The notes under the pieces were generated by a model. It was not told where the DNA came from, did not search any database, and saw nothing but the letters and a program-made list of their open reading frames with translations. A stretch of 64,000 nucleotides of DNA, taken from assembly GCA_027886185.1 (NCBI GenBank), contig WOAB01000040.1, forward strand, positions 1,860,001-1,924,000, written 5' to 3'. Within the stretch, counting starts at the first letter, position 1. The number at the start of each line of letters is the position of its first letter. This DNA comes from Rheum nobile. Its lineage: Eukaryota; Streptophyta; Magnoliopsida; Caryophyllales; Polygonaceae. The position numbers were made by a program, and so were the translations under genes. Positions 1 through 12,819 of the stretch are shown piece by piece.

Positions 1-69
1 TATCTATAAACGGGGCTTAGTTTTAACCTAAAATCATACAACTTTTTTTTCTTCTCATCTTCTTCTTCA

Positions 70-72
<3 letters not shown>

Positions 73-156
<84 letters not shown>
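73..156. repeat. (CT)n microsatellite, about 42 units
   Basis: This is an uninterrupted CT dinucleotide run, followed by a pyrimidine-rich tail. Pyrimidine runs of this kind are common in transcribed leaders of plant LTRs and genes. Its length makes it likely to vary in length between individuals. Confidence 0.97.
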
Positions 157-159
<3 letters not shown>

Positions 160-2016
160 TTTTTCTCTCTCGCATCCCTAAAACTCAGTCAGCTTTCTAA
201 CACCGCCGTTTATACATCTGGTGTCGGATTTAGACGATTCAAATTGCATTCTCTTCTTCTATTTGTCTTATACATTTTCATATGAAGCATGACTCATGAA
301 GCCAAAAGAAGAGCCATCACGCGCCATCTAAAGGCAAGGTGATCGAAGCTCTTTGCCAGGAATTTCTAGTCGACATTGTTAAGATATTTAAGTTAAAAAT
401 AGTTATAGAACTTATTTTCATTTCAAATTTTAACAGTGTACTTTAAAAATATAGATGTAGTTGTATAATAAAAATCGTAGCTTTTAGATATTGTTTGATA
501 TTTTTTAAAATTGTTGAAATAGAATAGTCGGTTTAATGATTTGATTTTGAGTTCATGAAACGTTTTGCTTATAACTTGTCAATGGTTTATCTTATCCTAA
601 TGGGTATTTAATATGATAAACTAGGACATATGAACGTTTTGAATTGGTTTCATCCCTAAAGGATTTGTTTTCGATATTTAGATATTTTTACAATGTGACA
701 TTGTAGATTTTGCGTACCCAAATTAAATAAATTGTTAAGGTCATATAGGAGGATATTTTTCATTGATTCCAATTGGAGGATCTTACTAACTTCTGAAAAG
801 ATATGAATGTTATTTTTTAATTTATTTAATATACTTAAAATATATTTTTAGATCGAGTTATAATTACGTTTTTGAATGGACAGTAAGCTGTCAAATTTCA
901 AATTTTGAATTGTGAAACTTAAGCATTTATTGTGACATCATTTGCATCCTAGGTAATTATTTGAGGATATATGGTCTTGATTTATACTTTTTAATGGCTC
1001 AGATGTCATTAATAAGGAGAGTTCCATACTTGCTCGATTGGTCATTTGTGTGCTTGTTTGAGTATTGCTTTATGCGTCTAAGATTTGTTATGATAAGTTT
1101 TTGTGTGATTTTGTTGATGCATGTAATGTTATTGTGACTCGTTCATGAAATACTATATAATGTTATATTATGAAATCTGAATGATTCCATGTATGTGCTT
1201 GACTTGATCGCTATATGAAGGACTTGTTCATTTGTGTTGTGAAATTGTGTGTTGTCATTCATATGAGTGGTCAAAAGAAAAAGTGAGGGCATCCACCATG
1301 TGGAGTTTTCATGTGATTAGGACGCGGATTCACCACCTTCTGAATTATGGGTGAAGTCGGCCCTCGGTATGGGAGTGCAGTAGTGGGTGCATACCTCAGA
1401 GTAGGCCTTCGATGGGGTATGTATGGCCATACCGCAAGCTTGAGGTTGTGGCGTTTGTACAGACGTAGACTTCCAATATGAGCTCGGATTTGGCCAATAT
1501 TCATAGTGTGTGTGGTCAAGGTTGCAGTTGAGCTAACCTTGTGTGTGTGTTAAAAAGGTTTCAGCGATGCTGACCTTGTGCGCGTGGTGTGGATTTGTGT
1601 TAAAAGGTCTCCATTAAGTTGACCTCGTGTGTGTGAACGTGCATTCATTGTCATTTATGTAATGATCTATGTGTTTGTATTTAATGTTTTTTATGTTGTG
1701 ATATATGTGTTGATACATGAAGTGATCTTAACTGTATTATTCTTAATGTGGTTAAATGTTTTGAGTATAATTGTTTAACGACTGTTTAGTTATCTTCTAC
1801 GCCTTGTTGGGCTGCTAGACTTGGTATTTCTTATATAGAAGTTGTGACTATTATATGAGGGTGTGCTTAGAACTATAAATAGGAACATGTGTTTCTTTGA
1901 TGGATATAAGGGGGTGAAAATGTGTACTGTGGATTTGAGTTGTGATGCACATAGTTATGATTATAATTGAATTAAGTATGAATTGTTTAATGTTTGTTGG
2001 GACGTTAGAGTTATTT

Positions 2017-2272
2017 TAAACTCGATGATATTAGTGATATTCTATACTTGGATATAGATTAAGTTGTGATGTTTATTTGAATGTTTGAGTTTCTAACTTG
2101 ATGATATTGAGGATATTTTATACTCGGGGATTGTAGATTAAGTTGTGATGTTTCTTTAAAATTTTGAGTTTCAAACTTGATGATATTGAGTATATTTTAT
2201 ATTCGGAGAATATAGATTAAGTTGTGAGGTTGGTTGAGTTTTTGACTCGATATAATTTTTGGATATAGATTT
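2017..2272. repeat. Tandem repeat, about 78 bp, 3.3 diverged copies
   Basis: Successive units share 'aacttgatgatattgag', 'atattttatact', 'agattaagttgtga' and 'ttgagtttc' in the same order. The last copy is truncated. Copies differ by point changes and small indels. It lies inside the presumed old LTR. Confidence 0.75.
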
Positions 2273-2787
2273 TGAAGTGGAAATTCTAAGTGGAGGTTAT
2301 CGAATGAACTTAGATGTGAAAGTAAGATTCAAGATCGAGGAAGTGCATAATAATTGGAATTAGTGGTTGTAGGATCTTAGGTAAGTGGTTTGTTAAGTGA
2401 TCTTGTGGTACTTATATAATATCTAAGAATTTTATGATCAAGGAATAAACGTCTTGGCATAAGATACAATTTACCTTATTGATCTTTGGGTAATCAAGTA
2501 GCATCAATTGATTGAGAGGATACGTGATATTTAAAAGGACCTAGTACGATGATTTGGGAAGTAGGTGATAAATCAACCATGTTCTATTTTGGTATTAAGT
2601 TGTATCGAAATCGATATGGTTGAAATAGATAATTCTTGATGAGGTGTTAGGAGTGTTTCTAGTTAGTGTGTGTCCATCTCCTTGTACTCATCATTAGTAA
2701 TTACCTATGATTATACATCATGTTTATTAATGATATGTTTCAATGTGAGTATATATTACCTTGTATGTTTCTATGAGTCGACCAACT

Positions 2788-5613
2788 TGTAATATCCCGC
2801 TTAAATTTGAAGGATAAAATAGTAATTTTAAAGTGATAAAAATAAAAGTTTTGAAATTTATTTTATTTCTTTTAGATGAGTAATTTAAAATTTTATGAAC
2901 TTAGGTTCAACGGTTGAGTTATGATAATTTTTGGTACAATTATCATATGAGCCATAATAGTATGGTGTAAAAGTAAATAAATAAGTATAACAATGAATAT
3001 AATTTTAGAATTTGAAATAAAAAGGTTATAAGAATTATTATGTTATCCAAGAATGGATAAAATAATAAATGTCGTAAGTATGTTATTTCTTTAAGCTAAG
3101 AATGGTCTAAATTATGATTAACCTTATGTTAATTATATTTTAGATAAAACTCATTAATTTTGACTTAGAATATTTAAATCAAGTTTAATAAATTTTGTTA
3201 AGGATTTAAGTATGGTCAAATTCATAAGAAAAATAATTTAAGCTTATTTTAACCTAAGTTAAATTTTTATATACTTTAATTTTGGGTTAAAATAATATTA
3301 CAAACCTAAAATATTAAAAATATTATGTTTGGGCAACTTTTATAATTTTATGAAAAGTTGTGGAGTTTTTGCCACAAACCAAAATTGGGGTCCACGATTG
3401 TAATTTGCCAAAAGTATCATCTTCAACCTTTGGCAACAGCTGGTCGCGAGCTCCACAAGGCCTTTAATGGCGGAAATTGGCTCCCATTGAATCCCAATTG
3501 TCACAATTAGTGACTGGTAATTGAAGGCAATCTTATCACGCATCAAATTCATCATTCAATTGGATGGATTGACGACGAAGATCGCGGGATTTGTCGCAAA
3601 TGCACTCGGTTGCGTTTTAAGGGCAGATTCACTTCGATTCCAAATTGATTCCATTATGAGTATATTGGAGGGATTAATGAGAGGGTTAATGCTTAGGGCA
3701 TTCACACCTACCAAAAATCTATAAATACCCTCCCTAAACGGAATCCTAAGACATCCAATTTCACGATCCAAATCAAGAACCCTAGAAATCGGTACCGACT
3801 TGTTCTTGAGCCACATTCGAGAGATTTTGAGTTGTGTTTGAGCAATTGATCACACCCCTAGCTGAACCTACAAGTCTACTTCAAAATCCCTCACCAAAAG
3901 TCGTCGGCGATCCACCATCGCCGCGCAATTTGGGCGTTTTCCGACGGGTGTCCAAGAACGACTCCGGTGAGGGTGATTTTGCCCAATTCGTGATTATTTT
4001 TATTTTGATTTTGATTTGTATAGGCTTAATCTTGATTAAATTAAATAATCCAAATTAGTGAAAAATATTATAGGATTAATTTGATTTTATGAAAACTAAA
4101 ATTAAATTAATTAAATTTCTTGTAAAATTATCTTATATTATGAATGGGTAAATTATGACTATTCATTTAGATAATATTTTGAATTAGAAAATTTTAAAAT
4201 TATAAATAAATTATTTTATTAATTTAGTTATGTCATGATTATTTAGAATATACGACTAATTAAATTTTAATCGTATAAATAATCATTTAATCAAAAAGCC
4301 TTGAAATTGATTTATTTAAGAGATAAATTCAATCAATTAGAAACTGAAACATTGTATCCTTCAAATTTTGATATTGAATAAATTATCTAATATGATTTGT
4401 TCATTGTGTATGATTTGGGTACGTCTCGAAATTGCGTTTGGAACGGGAATAAAGCAGGGAGCCGTTTTGCTTTTCGAAAGCAATCATCTCCGAAATACCA
4501 ACCTTCGTCGTGATCCAAGACAAGTGGTGGTTCTCTCTTGCTAATTTATTCCATATTTTTCTTAATTGACAATTAATCTATATCCTTAATTTCTCGTTTG
4601 AAAACTTGTGTGTTAAAGTGTTGTGTAAAATGAAACTTATTATTAGGTTGTATATATGCTTGATATAACTCTTATATAAATATATATATATATATATTAT
4701 TATAGGTGCTAGATAATAATTGATGTGGATTAAAAGCTTTAACGTTAATGCAAGTTTTGAAATTAAATAAGATAAGTTTCGTTTTGCACATAATTAATAT
4801 ACCATCGGGCGAGAAGTATAACGTGGAACCCGCCCCGTCTCTTGTCTAAAGTAAGTCCCCTTTCCAATTTGGATTCGCATTACGCGGTGAGGTTGGTCGA
4901 GGACCCAAATATTCAACGAGGCGTTTTCAAAACTTTTGTGTGATAATGTTCCCAAACAAATTCATGTAATTTCCCATAAGACTCAACTCATTGGAGTCTT
5001 CTCTTTAATCATACCTCTTCATTCTCTTTGATAGAAGTCTATAGTCATATACCGTTTATCGAGTTTTATTCGGGAAACAAGGGTAGTGATTATATACGAC
5101 TACGAGAACCAATCTGGTTTTCCCCTTGCGTAGTCTTTCATTAGACTAACCAACCGTTTATGTTCCTTGCATGGTTGGATGGTGTTATCCATCCTATACG
5201 GCACATCAGAGGTTGGTCCCCGACGATTTGAAGTAACTGATCGAAGAAGAAGGCTTGCAGTTGAAGGTTGTGTACTAAAGTAATATTTATGAGTATGTTT
5301 TTAAGTAAATGTAATACGTATATGGACTAGTCATGTAATTAGGGTTTCTTTAAAAAGTCTTTCGTTGTAGTTTAAAAAGTCTTCCGCTGTAATTTCACTT
5401 TGTTTGTATTACCGTTCCTTTCAATATACGAGAGGAAATTTTAATAAAAGTATTGAGTGTTCACTACAAAAGTCTTTTGCTACTCTGTCTTTATTTGATA
5501 TTTATGTAATTATTTAAGTATAATTGTTCTGATTAAAGCCTAGGATGGCTTTGGACTTTACGGTCTGAGGTCACTGGCGTGTGGCACTACCGACATAAGT
5601 CGGGAGTGTTACA
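2788..5613 (+). mobile_element. Solo LTR, 2826 bp, TSD CAACT
   Basis: It starts TGTAATATCCCGC and ends GGGAGTGTTACA, and is flanked on both sides by CAACT (2783-2787 and 5614-5618). No primer-binding site, coding region or second LTR lies inside, so this is a solo LTR left by recombination between two LTRs. A TATA-like CTATAAATACC lies near 3718, followed by a leader-like stretch, and a (TA)n run lies near 4680. The ends match those of the solo LTRs at 13091-15497 and 59118-60906, although the body has diverged. ORFs of 60-90 codons inside it are not credible genes. The long AT-rich part (about 4030-4430) shows nothing further. Confidence 0.92.
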
Positions 5614-6194
5614 CAACTGACCCCGGTGAGGGTTGTCTACTTGTTGTAATAGGTAATTTTTTACAAATATCATTAACGTGAGATCACTCAAGGTGGGGAT
5701 GGATGGATACCATGATACTACACATGAAACTTTTAATTGCAATTTGTAGATTTACTATTGGAAAGTTTTAAGCCTATGCACACGAGTTTTAATAAGTCTT
5801 CCGCTATACTTAATTCGTTTATGTTTGTTAAAACTAAATCTCCACACTTTATAAGGACAATTTATATAAGTTGTTGTTATTTAAAAGGACTTCCTCTACT
5901 GTTTTATTTGTATGATTTTATTACATGTTTTACAAAAGTTTATTCGATGTTAAGCCTTGGGTGATTTCAGACATTAAAGTCTGGGGTCACTGGCGTGTGA
6001 CACTTTCGACTAAAGTCGGGGGTGTTACATGATTTTTATGTGAAGAGGTTTTAACAAGGCCCCCCAATTATTCCCCTTTTTATAATTATTGTCAACTCTA
6101 TTTACATTTAGTGTCCAATGAAACACCGTCTATTTCTATGCAATTGATTTTGATTTTGTATTGTCTGGTTGTGCGAGGCCAACCCCGAAACAGA

Positions 6195-6612
6195 GAAGCA
6201 CGCACTTCTTAGAAAAAAATATCACGAGCTGCTAAGAATTAAAGAGCACGAGCGGCTCAAAAACAAAAATAGAACGACCTGTTAAGAATAAGAGAATATG
6301 AGTTGCTCAGAAACAAAAATAGCGCAAGCTGCTAAGAATTAGAGAGCACAAGCTGATCAGAAACAAAAATAGCATGAACTGCTAAGAATTAGAGAGCACG
6401 AGTTGCTCGGAAACGAGAAAAGCACGAGCTGCTTAGAACTGAAAAGCACGAGCTACTTAGAATTGATAAGTATGAGCTGCATAGAACTGAAAAGCACGAG
6501 CTACTTAGAACTGATGAGCATGAGATGCTAAGAAACCGAAAAGCACGAGCACCAGTTGATGGAACGAACAAACCGAAAAGCACGAGCATGAGATGCTTAA
6601 GACTAAAACGAG
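6195..6612. repeat. Minisatellite, about 30-bp units (agcacgagctgct...)
   Basis: Roughly 13 imperfect units carry 'agcacgagctgct(t)agaa' alternating with 'ac(t)gaaa' or 'acaaaaat'. The middle of the array is the most regular. Forward translation gives a broken, hydrophilic L-E-L-K-S-T-S-like periodic peptide with stops, so it could be a dead repeat-coding region. I do not assign a protein. Confidence 0.8.
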
Positions 6613-6715
6613 CACCAGTTGCATAAAAACGAACAAACCACCCAAAGAATCGAATTGATGGAAAAGAAATGCATAAGCCGTGAATACCATTCTATAAAGC
6701 CTCGAATCAAAATCA

Positions 6716-7060
6716 GTGGAGCGCACGGAGGGTCACTTAGACCGTGCACCAAACTGCATGGACTGTGCACCTTCCTCTGTAAAAGTTCTCGGATATTTAC
6801 CGCCACCACATGGACCGTACACCACACTATACGGACCGTTCAATGCCCTCTGTATCCCTTGGCCAACCGTGTACCTAACTTGCACGGACTGTGTAGAGCT
6901 TAATGTAAAAAAGAAGAGCTTCATGCACACATGTCTGCACGAAGGCTCACTTAGACTGTGCGCTAAGCCATACAGATTGTGCATGGTTCTCTAAAAAATG
7001 AAGCACTCCTTGCACGACGACTTGCACGAACGTCAACTAAACCGTGCACCCCTATGCATG
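6716..7060. repeat. Region with recurring ACCGTGCAC / GCACGGTC motifs
   Basis: Short motifs of the type 'gaccgtgcacc', 'ggactgtgcacc', 'ggaccgtacacc' and 'cacggactgtg' recur about ten times over 340 bp on both strands, separated by unrelated sequence. The arrangement resembles the GC-rich motif clusters in the LTRs at 13091-15497 and 59118-60906, so the region may be the remains of another LTR. No ends were found. Confidence 0.5.
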
Positions 7061-8697
7061 GGCTCGGGTGAAACACCGGACGAGTTGGGCTCGTATGATC
7101 TGAGGGCCCTCTGACGGGCTAGAGCAAAAACGAGTCTGGATTTTTCTAAGCCCTGTCGAACTTAAGAGACTTGAGGGACAATTGAGGAGGTAATTTTTTA
7201 TATTAGATTAACAAATTAAATGAGGTATTGAATATTTAATTAAAAGCCCATTAAGATTGGTGGACTTGGTTAGTAACTAAAACGAGATGCGGTATTTAAC
7301 CCCTTCTCTGGATTTATAAGTATTCAGTGTGTAACATAATGTTAAAAAGTTATATGAAATAGAATTAGAATAGACCACACCACACCACACCACAGCGTTC
7401 TTGTGCAGTGGAGGCGGGTCTCACGTGCCAAAAAGGGACAAAAGAAGGCGTGGGGCATCCAATTTCAACCCAAAAATCTCATAGTTGACCAGTCAAACCA
7501 TGCCTTTTTAATTTACTTTTTCAATACAAACAGGCAACTGTGCATTTTTATTATAAACTAGAAATGCCGTGTACAAAAAATAATTCAGATATGGGAAATG
7601 AATAATAAATATAATATTTTTAATAAAAAGTATACGCAACATTTTCTGTAGTGATTAAAAAATAAGGTATTATGGCTGGTGTGGTGCCTGGTGAGCATGT
7701 TGTTGTTCCTGTGTGTCTCTTTCTGACTCTGATTCTCTTTTTCCTTCCTTATCCTATCTTTGACCATGAGCTTCAACATCACCATCAAGAGGCTAGGAAA
7801 ATATAAAAGTTCATTGAATATTTAATTTCAGTTATCATCCCTATGCTATTTAGATATTCATTGCCTCTCTTTTTTCTAGAAGAAAAAAAACTTTGACCAA
7901 GTAATATATAGTACATACTTCTACCAATAAAATGTAATATACACATACAATTAACCAAAATCGTGACCAATTAGGGTTGAATTAACATAAACATAACGCT
8001 TAAAAATAGAAAATATTATTTTTAAATTGGCATTGTTAACTAATATATGTGTGAAATTCTTAAAACACAAATATAAGTGAGCAAAGTGAAATAATATATA
8101 TAAAGAACAAACAAAGTTTTCTTATTATGTATATTGTTTCTAAATTTGCATAGTTTTTAAATAAGAAGTTATTTATGTATAATTAATTAATACATACAAT
8201 GAGATCTAGAATTGTGTATGAAATTATCCCATTTCAATTTAATGTTTCAGATTTAGCTTTTTTAATAACGCTTGTATGATGACAAAAATGTTTAATTCAT
8301 CATTGAATTAAAAATGGCCGTTAAACTTTAAATTTTATGAATTGAAAACAACTTCTTATAATCACTTCTGTAACACAACACTTTCTATAGATACTTAAAG
8401 GAAGAAAAAGAAGAAGAGAATAGTTTTACACGGAAATGAAATGAAGCCCTATCTCCAGATAATAATTATACGATACGAATACATATTAAAAGTAGTCAAA
8501 ACCAATATTAAGGAACAAATTAAGAGAATGAAGGAGGGCGGAGAAATTAAGCACGTACGAAGGGTATTAGTGAGCAATTACTGAGTAATTATAATTAAAT
8601 TACAACTCCATCGATATGATCGATCTACCTAATACTCTCTATAACGTAGAATAAGTAAATTAATCAATTAATTGAAGTAAGTAAGTAATTACTGTAA
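7061..8697. other. AT-rich intergenic stretch downstream of the cupin gene
   Basis: No gene is recognised. There is a short (ACCAC)n run near 7373-7395, and a W-box-like pair (gttgac/gtcaaa) near 7484-7497. The rest is AT-rich with stops in all frames. The part near 8400-8697 would hold the 3' UTR of the minus-strand cupin gene. Confidence 0.6.
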
Positions 8698-9158
8698 TCA
8701 AGAAGGATCGAACTTGTAAAACTTGTCGACGGCGACGGAGACATCCCAAGTGCAACTGAGTCCCTTGGGGATGAAAACAAGGTCGCCGGCGCCGAACTCG
8801 ACGACCTCCGAGGAGCCCTTGGGGTACACCTTCACCTTCCCCTTGACGAAGTAGCACGTCTGCCGCGCCTCGAATTTCAGCGTCAGCTTCCCCGGCGGGC
8901 AACCCCACCTACACACAGCAGTACACACATCTGTAATATATACAATTAAGCAACAAATGCTGGTGTGTACGTTTAATTATACCTGATCGAGTAGTATTTA
9001 AAAGCTAGAAGAAGACGGATATATAATGAATTATATACGTACTTTGGCCAAGAGTTGATGCCGAGTTCAGATAAGCGGGAGTCTGGAGGATTTCTTTCCA
9101 CTATGATCTCAAGGTTTGGATCCGCGCTTGATTCCGACGAACAAGAAGAAGATGCCAT
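8698..9158 (-). CDS. RmlC-like cupin protein (Cupin_3 / ureidoglycine aminohydrolase-like domain), two exons
   Basis: The coding sequence is complement(join(8698..8908,9043..9158)): 327 nt, 108 residues plus TGA. The start is the ATG at 9158. Exon 1 ends at 9043 before a GTACGT donor, and exon 2 begins at 8908 after a TGTGTAG acceptor. The junction restores S-W-P-K-W-G-C-P-P-G, which is typical of small plant cupins. The domain runs from about residue 15 to the end. It includes CYFVKGKVKVYPKGSS, EFGAGDLVFIPKG and CTWDV, the beta strands of a single conserved cupin barrel. Full length for the family is about 95-110 residues, so it looks intact. Family members are small, probably soluble single-domain proteins of poorly known substrate; I infer no reaction. 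Exon 2 is GC-rich against an AT-rich surrounding. This is the only ordinary protein gene in the window that looks complete and uninterrupted. Confidence 0.93.
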
Positions 9159-9480
9159 CAGAGGAGCTAAGTGGTATTATGTTGGTATTATTATCAGAGA
9201 AAAGTTAGCAAGAGCGTGTTTGGAGGGTGCTGCAGAATACATGTTTGATCGCTATATATAACAAGGGGATGGATATGCATTTTGGTGGGGCCACACCGAG
9301 TGAACGAGTCTAGTTTAATAAAGGTTTTTTCTAGTTGGTACACTCTAGAAGATATTTTAAAGATAATTTTTTATTTTAACTTGTTAACATGTGATCATGG
9401 GCACACACAGTATTATTAAAACCAGAAATTACTATTGGTAACTCCATCATGGTTTGTTTGGTGATTATATTTATCAAGAA
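9159..9480 (-). promoter_or_regulatory. Promoter region of the cupin gene
   Basis: Reading on the minus strand, a TATATATA box lies at about 9253-9260, roughly 95-100 bp before the ATG at 9158, and no other gene intervenes. Beyond about 9300 the sequence is AT-rich. The TATA call is from sequence; its use is inferred. Confidence 0.6.
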
Positions 9481-10679
9481 AAAGTTAAATATAAGTGAAA
9501 TTGCAGGAAACCACCTGTTTAATGAATCACTTTACCTACAACCACCCATTATCAACAAAATTATTTAAAACCACCCAAAAGTTTTCTTCCGTGAACATTT
9601 AACCACCTTTGACTCAAATCCGTCACTTTTGGCCGTTAGGGTGTTGGAAATTCTAAGAATGCCCCATTTTTGAACTTTTGCCGGTTTGAAAGCGATTTGC
9701 CAATTTAATTAGTTTTGGGTTAAGAACCAGGTTTGGGTAATGGTAAAACCCCGATTTAACTTCACTTGGGCATTTGAATCATAGAGAGGGCGAAATTTGG
9801 GGGTGAAATTAGGGTTTCTGAGAGAGGGCGAATTTGGGGGTGATTGGGGGTTGTGATCCAAGGGGGAAATCGAAGCGACAAATCAAAGTATTGGTTACGA
9901 ATTTGAGCAAGAAGGCATTACTGGGTGGGAATCTTGGAGTTTTTGCGATTAGGGTTTTGCGAAGTAGCGAAAAAACTCAGCTTCCTCGCGATTAGGGTTT
10001 TGCGAAGGAAGAAGGTTTACGGTTGTTGGATTTGCGAGTTTCGATATCTCTTTGGTGGTTATGCAAAGAAAGAAGGTCGGTTAGGAATCTGCAAAGGAAG
10101 AAGGGAGAAAATCTCAGCTTTTTGTTAAAGTCGATTTTGGTGCACGAGGATAAGAAGGAAAAACTTGAGCAGTCTTTGCAATAGTAAGATTCTTCCTCCA
10201 ATCATACTTGTTAATTTAGAGTGCATTTCAAGGTTAGTGGTCATGTATTTTTAATTCGAAATATTCTGTGCTTTATGTCTCTTTCACCATTTATTTGAAT
10301 TATGTCTTTCTGCGTTGTGTTGGTAGTCATTTATTGCCTTTGCTCTACTTTATTTAATTTGGCTTTTGTGAGAATCTGTTGTGCATATTTTTTTCATTCC
10401 ATTTGTGGATAAAATATGTGTTTTCCATGTTGTTGAATATTTGTGTGCATAGGTCCCTGTATGGATAAGATTTTGTGTTTGTAAACAACGTGGAATCATG
10501 TTTTAAGGCATTTGTTTGTTTTTCCTAGATGACTGTAGCCATAAGATATTTGTATGGTGGGTCATTTTACAAGGGTCATAGGGGCAACGTTTTAAATAGG
10601 AAAAAAATGTTTATTACAAGAAAAATCTTGATCTTGATTTGTCGTTCAAGATGGAATTGGATTTTTTATTAAAAAAGGA
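9481..10679 (+). other. Presumed 5' flank and leader of the decayed MULE
   Basis: The stretch contains repeated 'aaccacc' motifs near 9510-9610, then a duplicated 'agagagggcgaa(a)tttgggggtga' at about 9784-9844, then AT-rich sequence. Such motifs are common near the ends of MULE elements, but I found no inverted partner on the far side. No coding region is supported here. Confidence 0.4.
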
Positions 10680-12518
10680 GTGGGACTTGAAAAGGTCAAG
10701 GATATTTGGTTCTTAAAGCATGTGTTATGTTTGCATAATGGGTTGAAGCAAGTGTTGTGGGACAAAGACATAGGAAAAATGTGTGATTGTGTGGGCAGTG
10801 ATACAACTATTCATATCTATGTTGTACAAGAAAATGAGCCAAGTCCAAATATAATTCGGCCTCTGTCTAGTGGGCCAAGCAGTAGCAGCCCATTGCCAAG
10901 TGAAATGATATTTCTTGGAGAGTCATCCGGCATTACTCAAGGCCCATAACCAACCACACAAATCTAGAGTGAAATAAATGCTAGAAAAAACCCTAGTAAA
11001 GGACCACCTAAAAAAACAGTTGAGCAAGTATCTAATGAAGACGGGGAGGGTGGATTCAGATTAGATTCTGAGTCCTTTGATGGTGATGATCTTTTAGGAT
11101 CAAATTATGAGTCTTCTAATGGTGGTGATATTTTAGGGGAAGAATCATTTTTCTTTTCTGATGGTGATCCATTGTTCAATGAAAATGTTTTTGGTGAAGA
11201 AGAAGAAGAAGAAGATGACATTTTCAATGAAAATGTGGACTTGGATGTTGAAAAAGAATTAACTGTAGAGGGGGTTGAAGAAGATGATGGTGAAGATGTG
11301 TTCAATACAATAATTGAGTCTAATGGTTGGGTCTGAAGGTGAAAGACACATGAGATATTAAGAATTTAACCCCTTAGTTGACTTTAATTATCGTATTTCT
11401 CTTAAGAATGGCATGAGATTTGGATCTAATGATGTGTTTAGAAAAGCTTTGAGGCAGTTCGCTTTAGAAAATAGATTTGACTACTATTACTTGCATAATG
11501 ACAATAAAAATGTCTTTGCTTATTGTAAAAAGAAGTGTGACTGTCCTTTTAGATATGGAAGGATAGTTTGTGTGTGTAAAAAATCATTGTATGGCTTCAA
11601 AGCTTGTGCTAGGAAAATGGGATCTGATGGTATCTTTCAGCTTAAGTCTTTTCAGCATAACCATGAATGTGGGTGGATAGATGTCAACTAAAAAGTGACA
11701 TCCATTTGGTTGGTTGAGCAATACCTTGAACATTATAGAGATGATGCACACTGGAGGATTAAGACATTCATTCAAACAGTTAAGAGGGAACATGGTGTGA
11801 ATATAACATACCATCAAGCATGGAGGGCTAGATTAAGGTGAGTGAACATCTAGCTGGATCTGAAGGTAGAGCATCCAATTATTGTTTTAGCCAGACAGAT
11901 TTGGAAGGAACAAGTTTTGACATGCCTACCTTCTTTGAAAATGTGGTATGGCATAACCCTAACCTTAGTACCAATAGCCTGAAATTCTTCTTTCTTAGTA
12001 TTCAAACATCTTTCAAGATAAATGCCTAGCTTTGTATCATTTCTGATGAATTTCATAGGGAGTAGGTGGACATCAAAGTCAATATAATGAGCATTTCATT
12101 CCATACCCTAATTCAACTCAAGATCCATTGATTGGAACACAAGGTTCTATTACAGGAGTTGTGGCTGAACAAGTGCATGCTGCACATGCTTCAACCATGG
12201 TATTATTTTTCATTGTAATTATTCCTAGGATATGCCATCTTTGTTCATTATTTTTCCTACTGGTTTTTTCAGTGTGATTCATGAATTGCACAAGATGAAA
12301 CTTCTACCCATGTCATTGCCTCCTTTTCCAATGAAGTGCAAGGTATCACATCAACTGATCCAAGAAAGAAAGCAAATAAGTTGTACCCTATACGAGATCA
12401 ACCTAAGTGGAGCATGATTTCAACAAGGTCTCAACTTTTGAGTGCATTGAAAAGGTCAAGCCAAAGATTGATGGATAGAGCATATGATGATGATGAATTT
12501 TGCCACATGGATGTTTAA
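10680..12518 (+). pseudogene. MuDR-type (MULE) transposase remnant lacking the catalytic core
   Basis: Three recognisable pieces lie in order. Piece 1 (10680-10949) resembles the N-terminal PB1-like region of MULE proteins, with the I-H-I-Y-V motif. Piece 2 (about 11041-11336) is very acidic (runs of E and D), as seen between those domains. Piece 3 (11413-11838) is the MuDR DNA-binding domain, with FRKALRQFALENRFDYYYLH, the CKKKCDCPF cysteine motif and FQHNHEC. It continues past a stop at 11689 into WLVEQYLEHYRDD and VKREHG. An exon end at AAG/GTGAGT follows. Sequence from about 12061 to 12518 resembles only the C-terminal tail. The DDE catalytic domain and SWIM zinc finger are absent, so the element cannot make a working transposase. 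Stops and frameshifts confirm decay. Confidence 0.8.
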
Positions 12519-12810
12519 TAAACTCTGTTGATGTATTTTTCCACATGGATGTACATTAAACTTTGTTGATGTATTTTGGCACATGGATGGATATGCACTA
12601 AACTGTTGATGTATTTTATCAGACACATTAGGGTAAGACTTTAACTAAATGGTATGTTGGGTATGTCGGGTATGTAACCCCTTGACTTGTGCTTGTGTTT
12701 GTAAGGGTCAATGGCTATTTATTCAAGCATTATAAGTATTTGTGCAGGGGCCAATGGCTATTTATTCAAGTATTATAAGTATTTGTGCATGGGCCAATGG
12801 CTATTTATTC
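12500..12810. repeat. Two adjacent short tandem arrays, each of about 40-bp units
   Basis: Array 1 (about 12500-12620) has three units of 'cacatggatg...aaact(c)tgttgatgtatttt'. Array 2 (about 12706-12810) has two and a half units of 'gggccaatggctatttattcaagtattataagtatttgtgca'-type sequence, period about 43 bp, with few differences. They lie between the MULE tail and the hAT element and have no coding sense. Confidence 0.85.
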
Positions 12811-12819
12811 TAGTTTTGA

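Larger units (their letters stand above)
1..6029 (+). mobile_element. Old LTR (5' end outside window), split by a younger solo LTR
   Basis: The stretch ends in GGGTGTTACA at 6029, the usual 3' end of a large class of plant Ty3 LTRs. Just before it is the conserved tail 'tcactggcgtgtgacac...taaagtcgg', also found at the end of the solo LTR 2788-5613. Removing that solo LTR and one copy of its duplication makes the flanks continuous, so bases before 2788 and after 5613 belong together. No TGT start with a matching duplication (TGATT follows 6029) was found to the left, so the LTR probably begins outside the window. No coding region is recognised in it. That everything from base 1 belongs to this LTR is inference; only the end at 6029 is seen directly. 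Confidence 0.5.

Noticed and set aside
73..156. Interpretation of (CT)n as a GAGA-type promoter element of a gene
   Set aside because: No gene follows within several kilobases; it sits in LTR-like DNA.
1271..1519. Minus-strand ORF of 82 codons
   Set aside because: It lies within LTR-like sequence and has no recognisable pattern.
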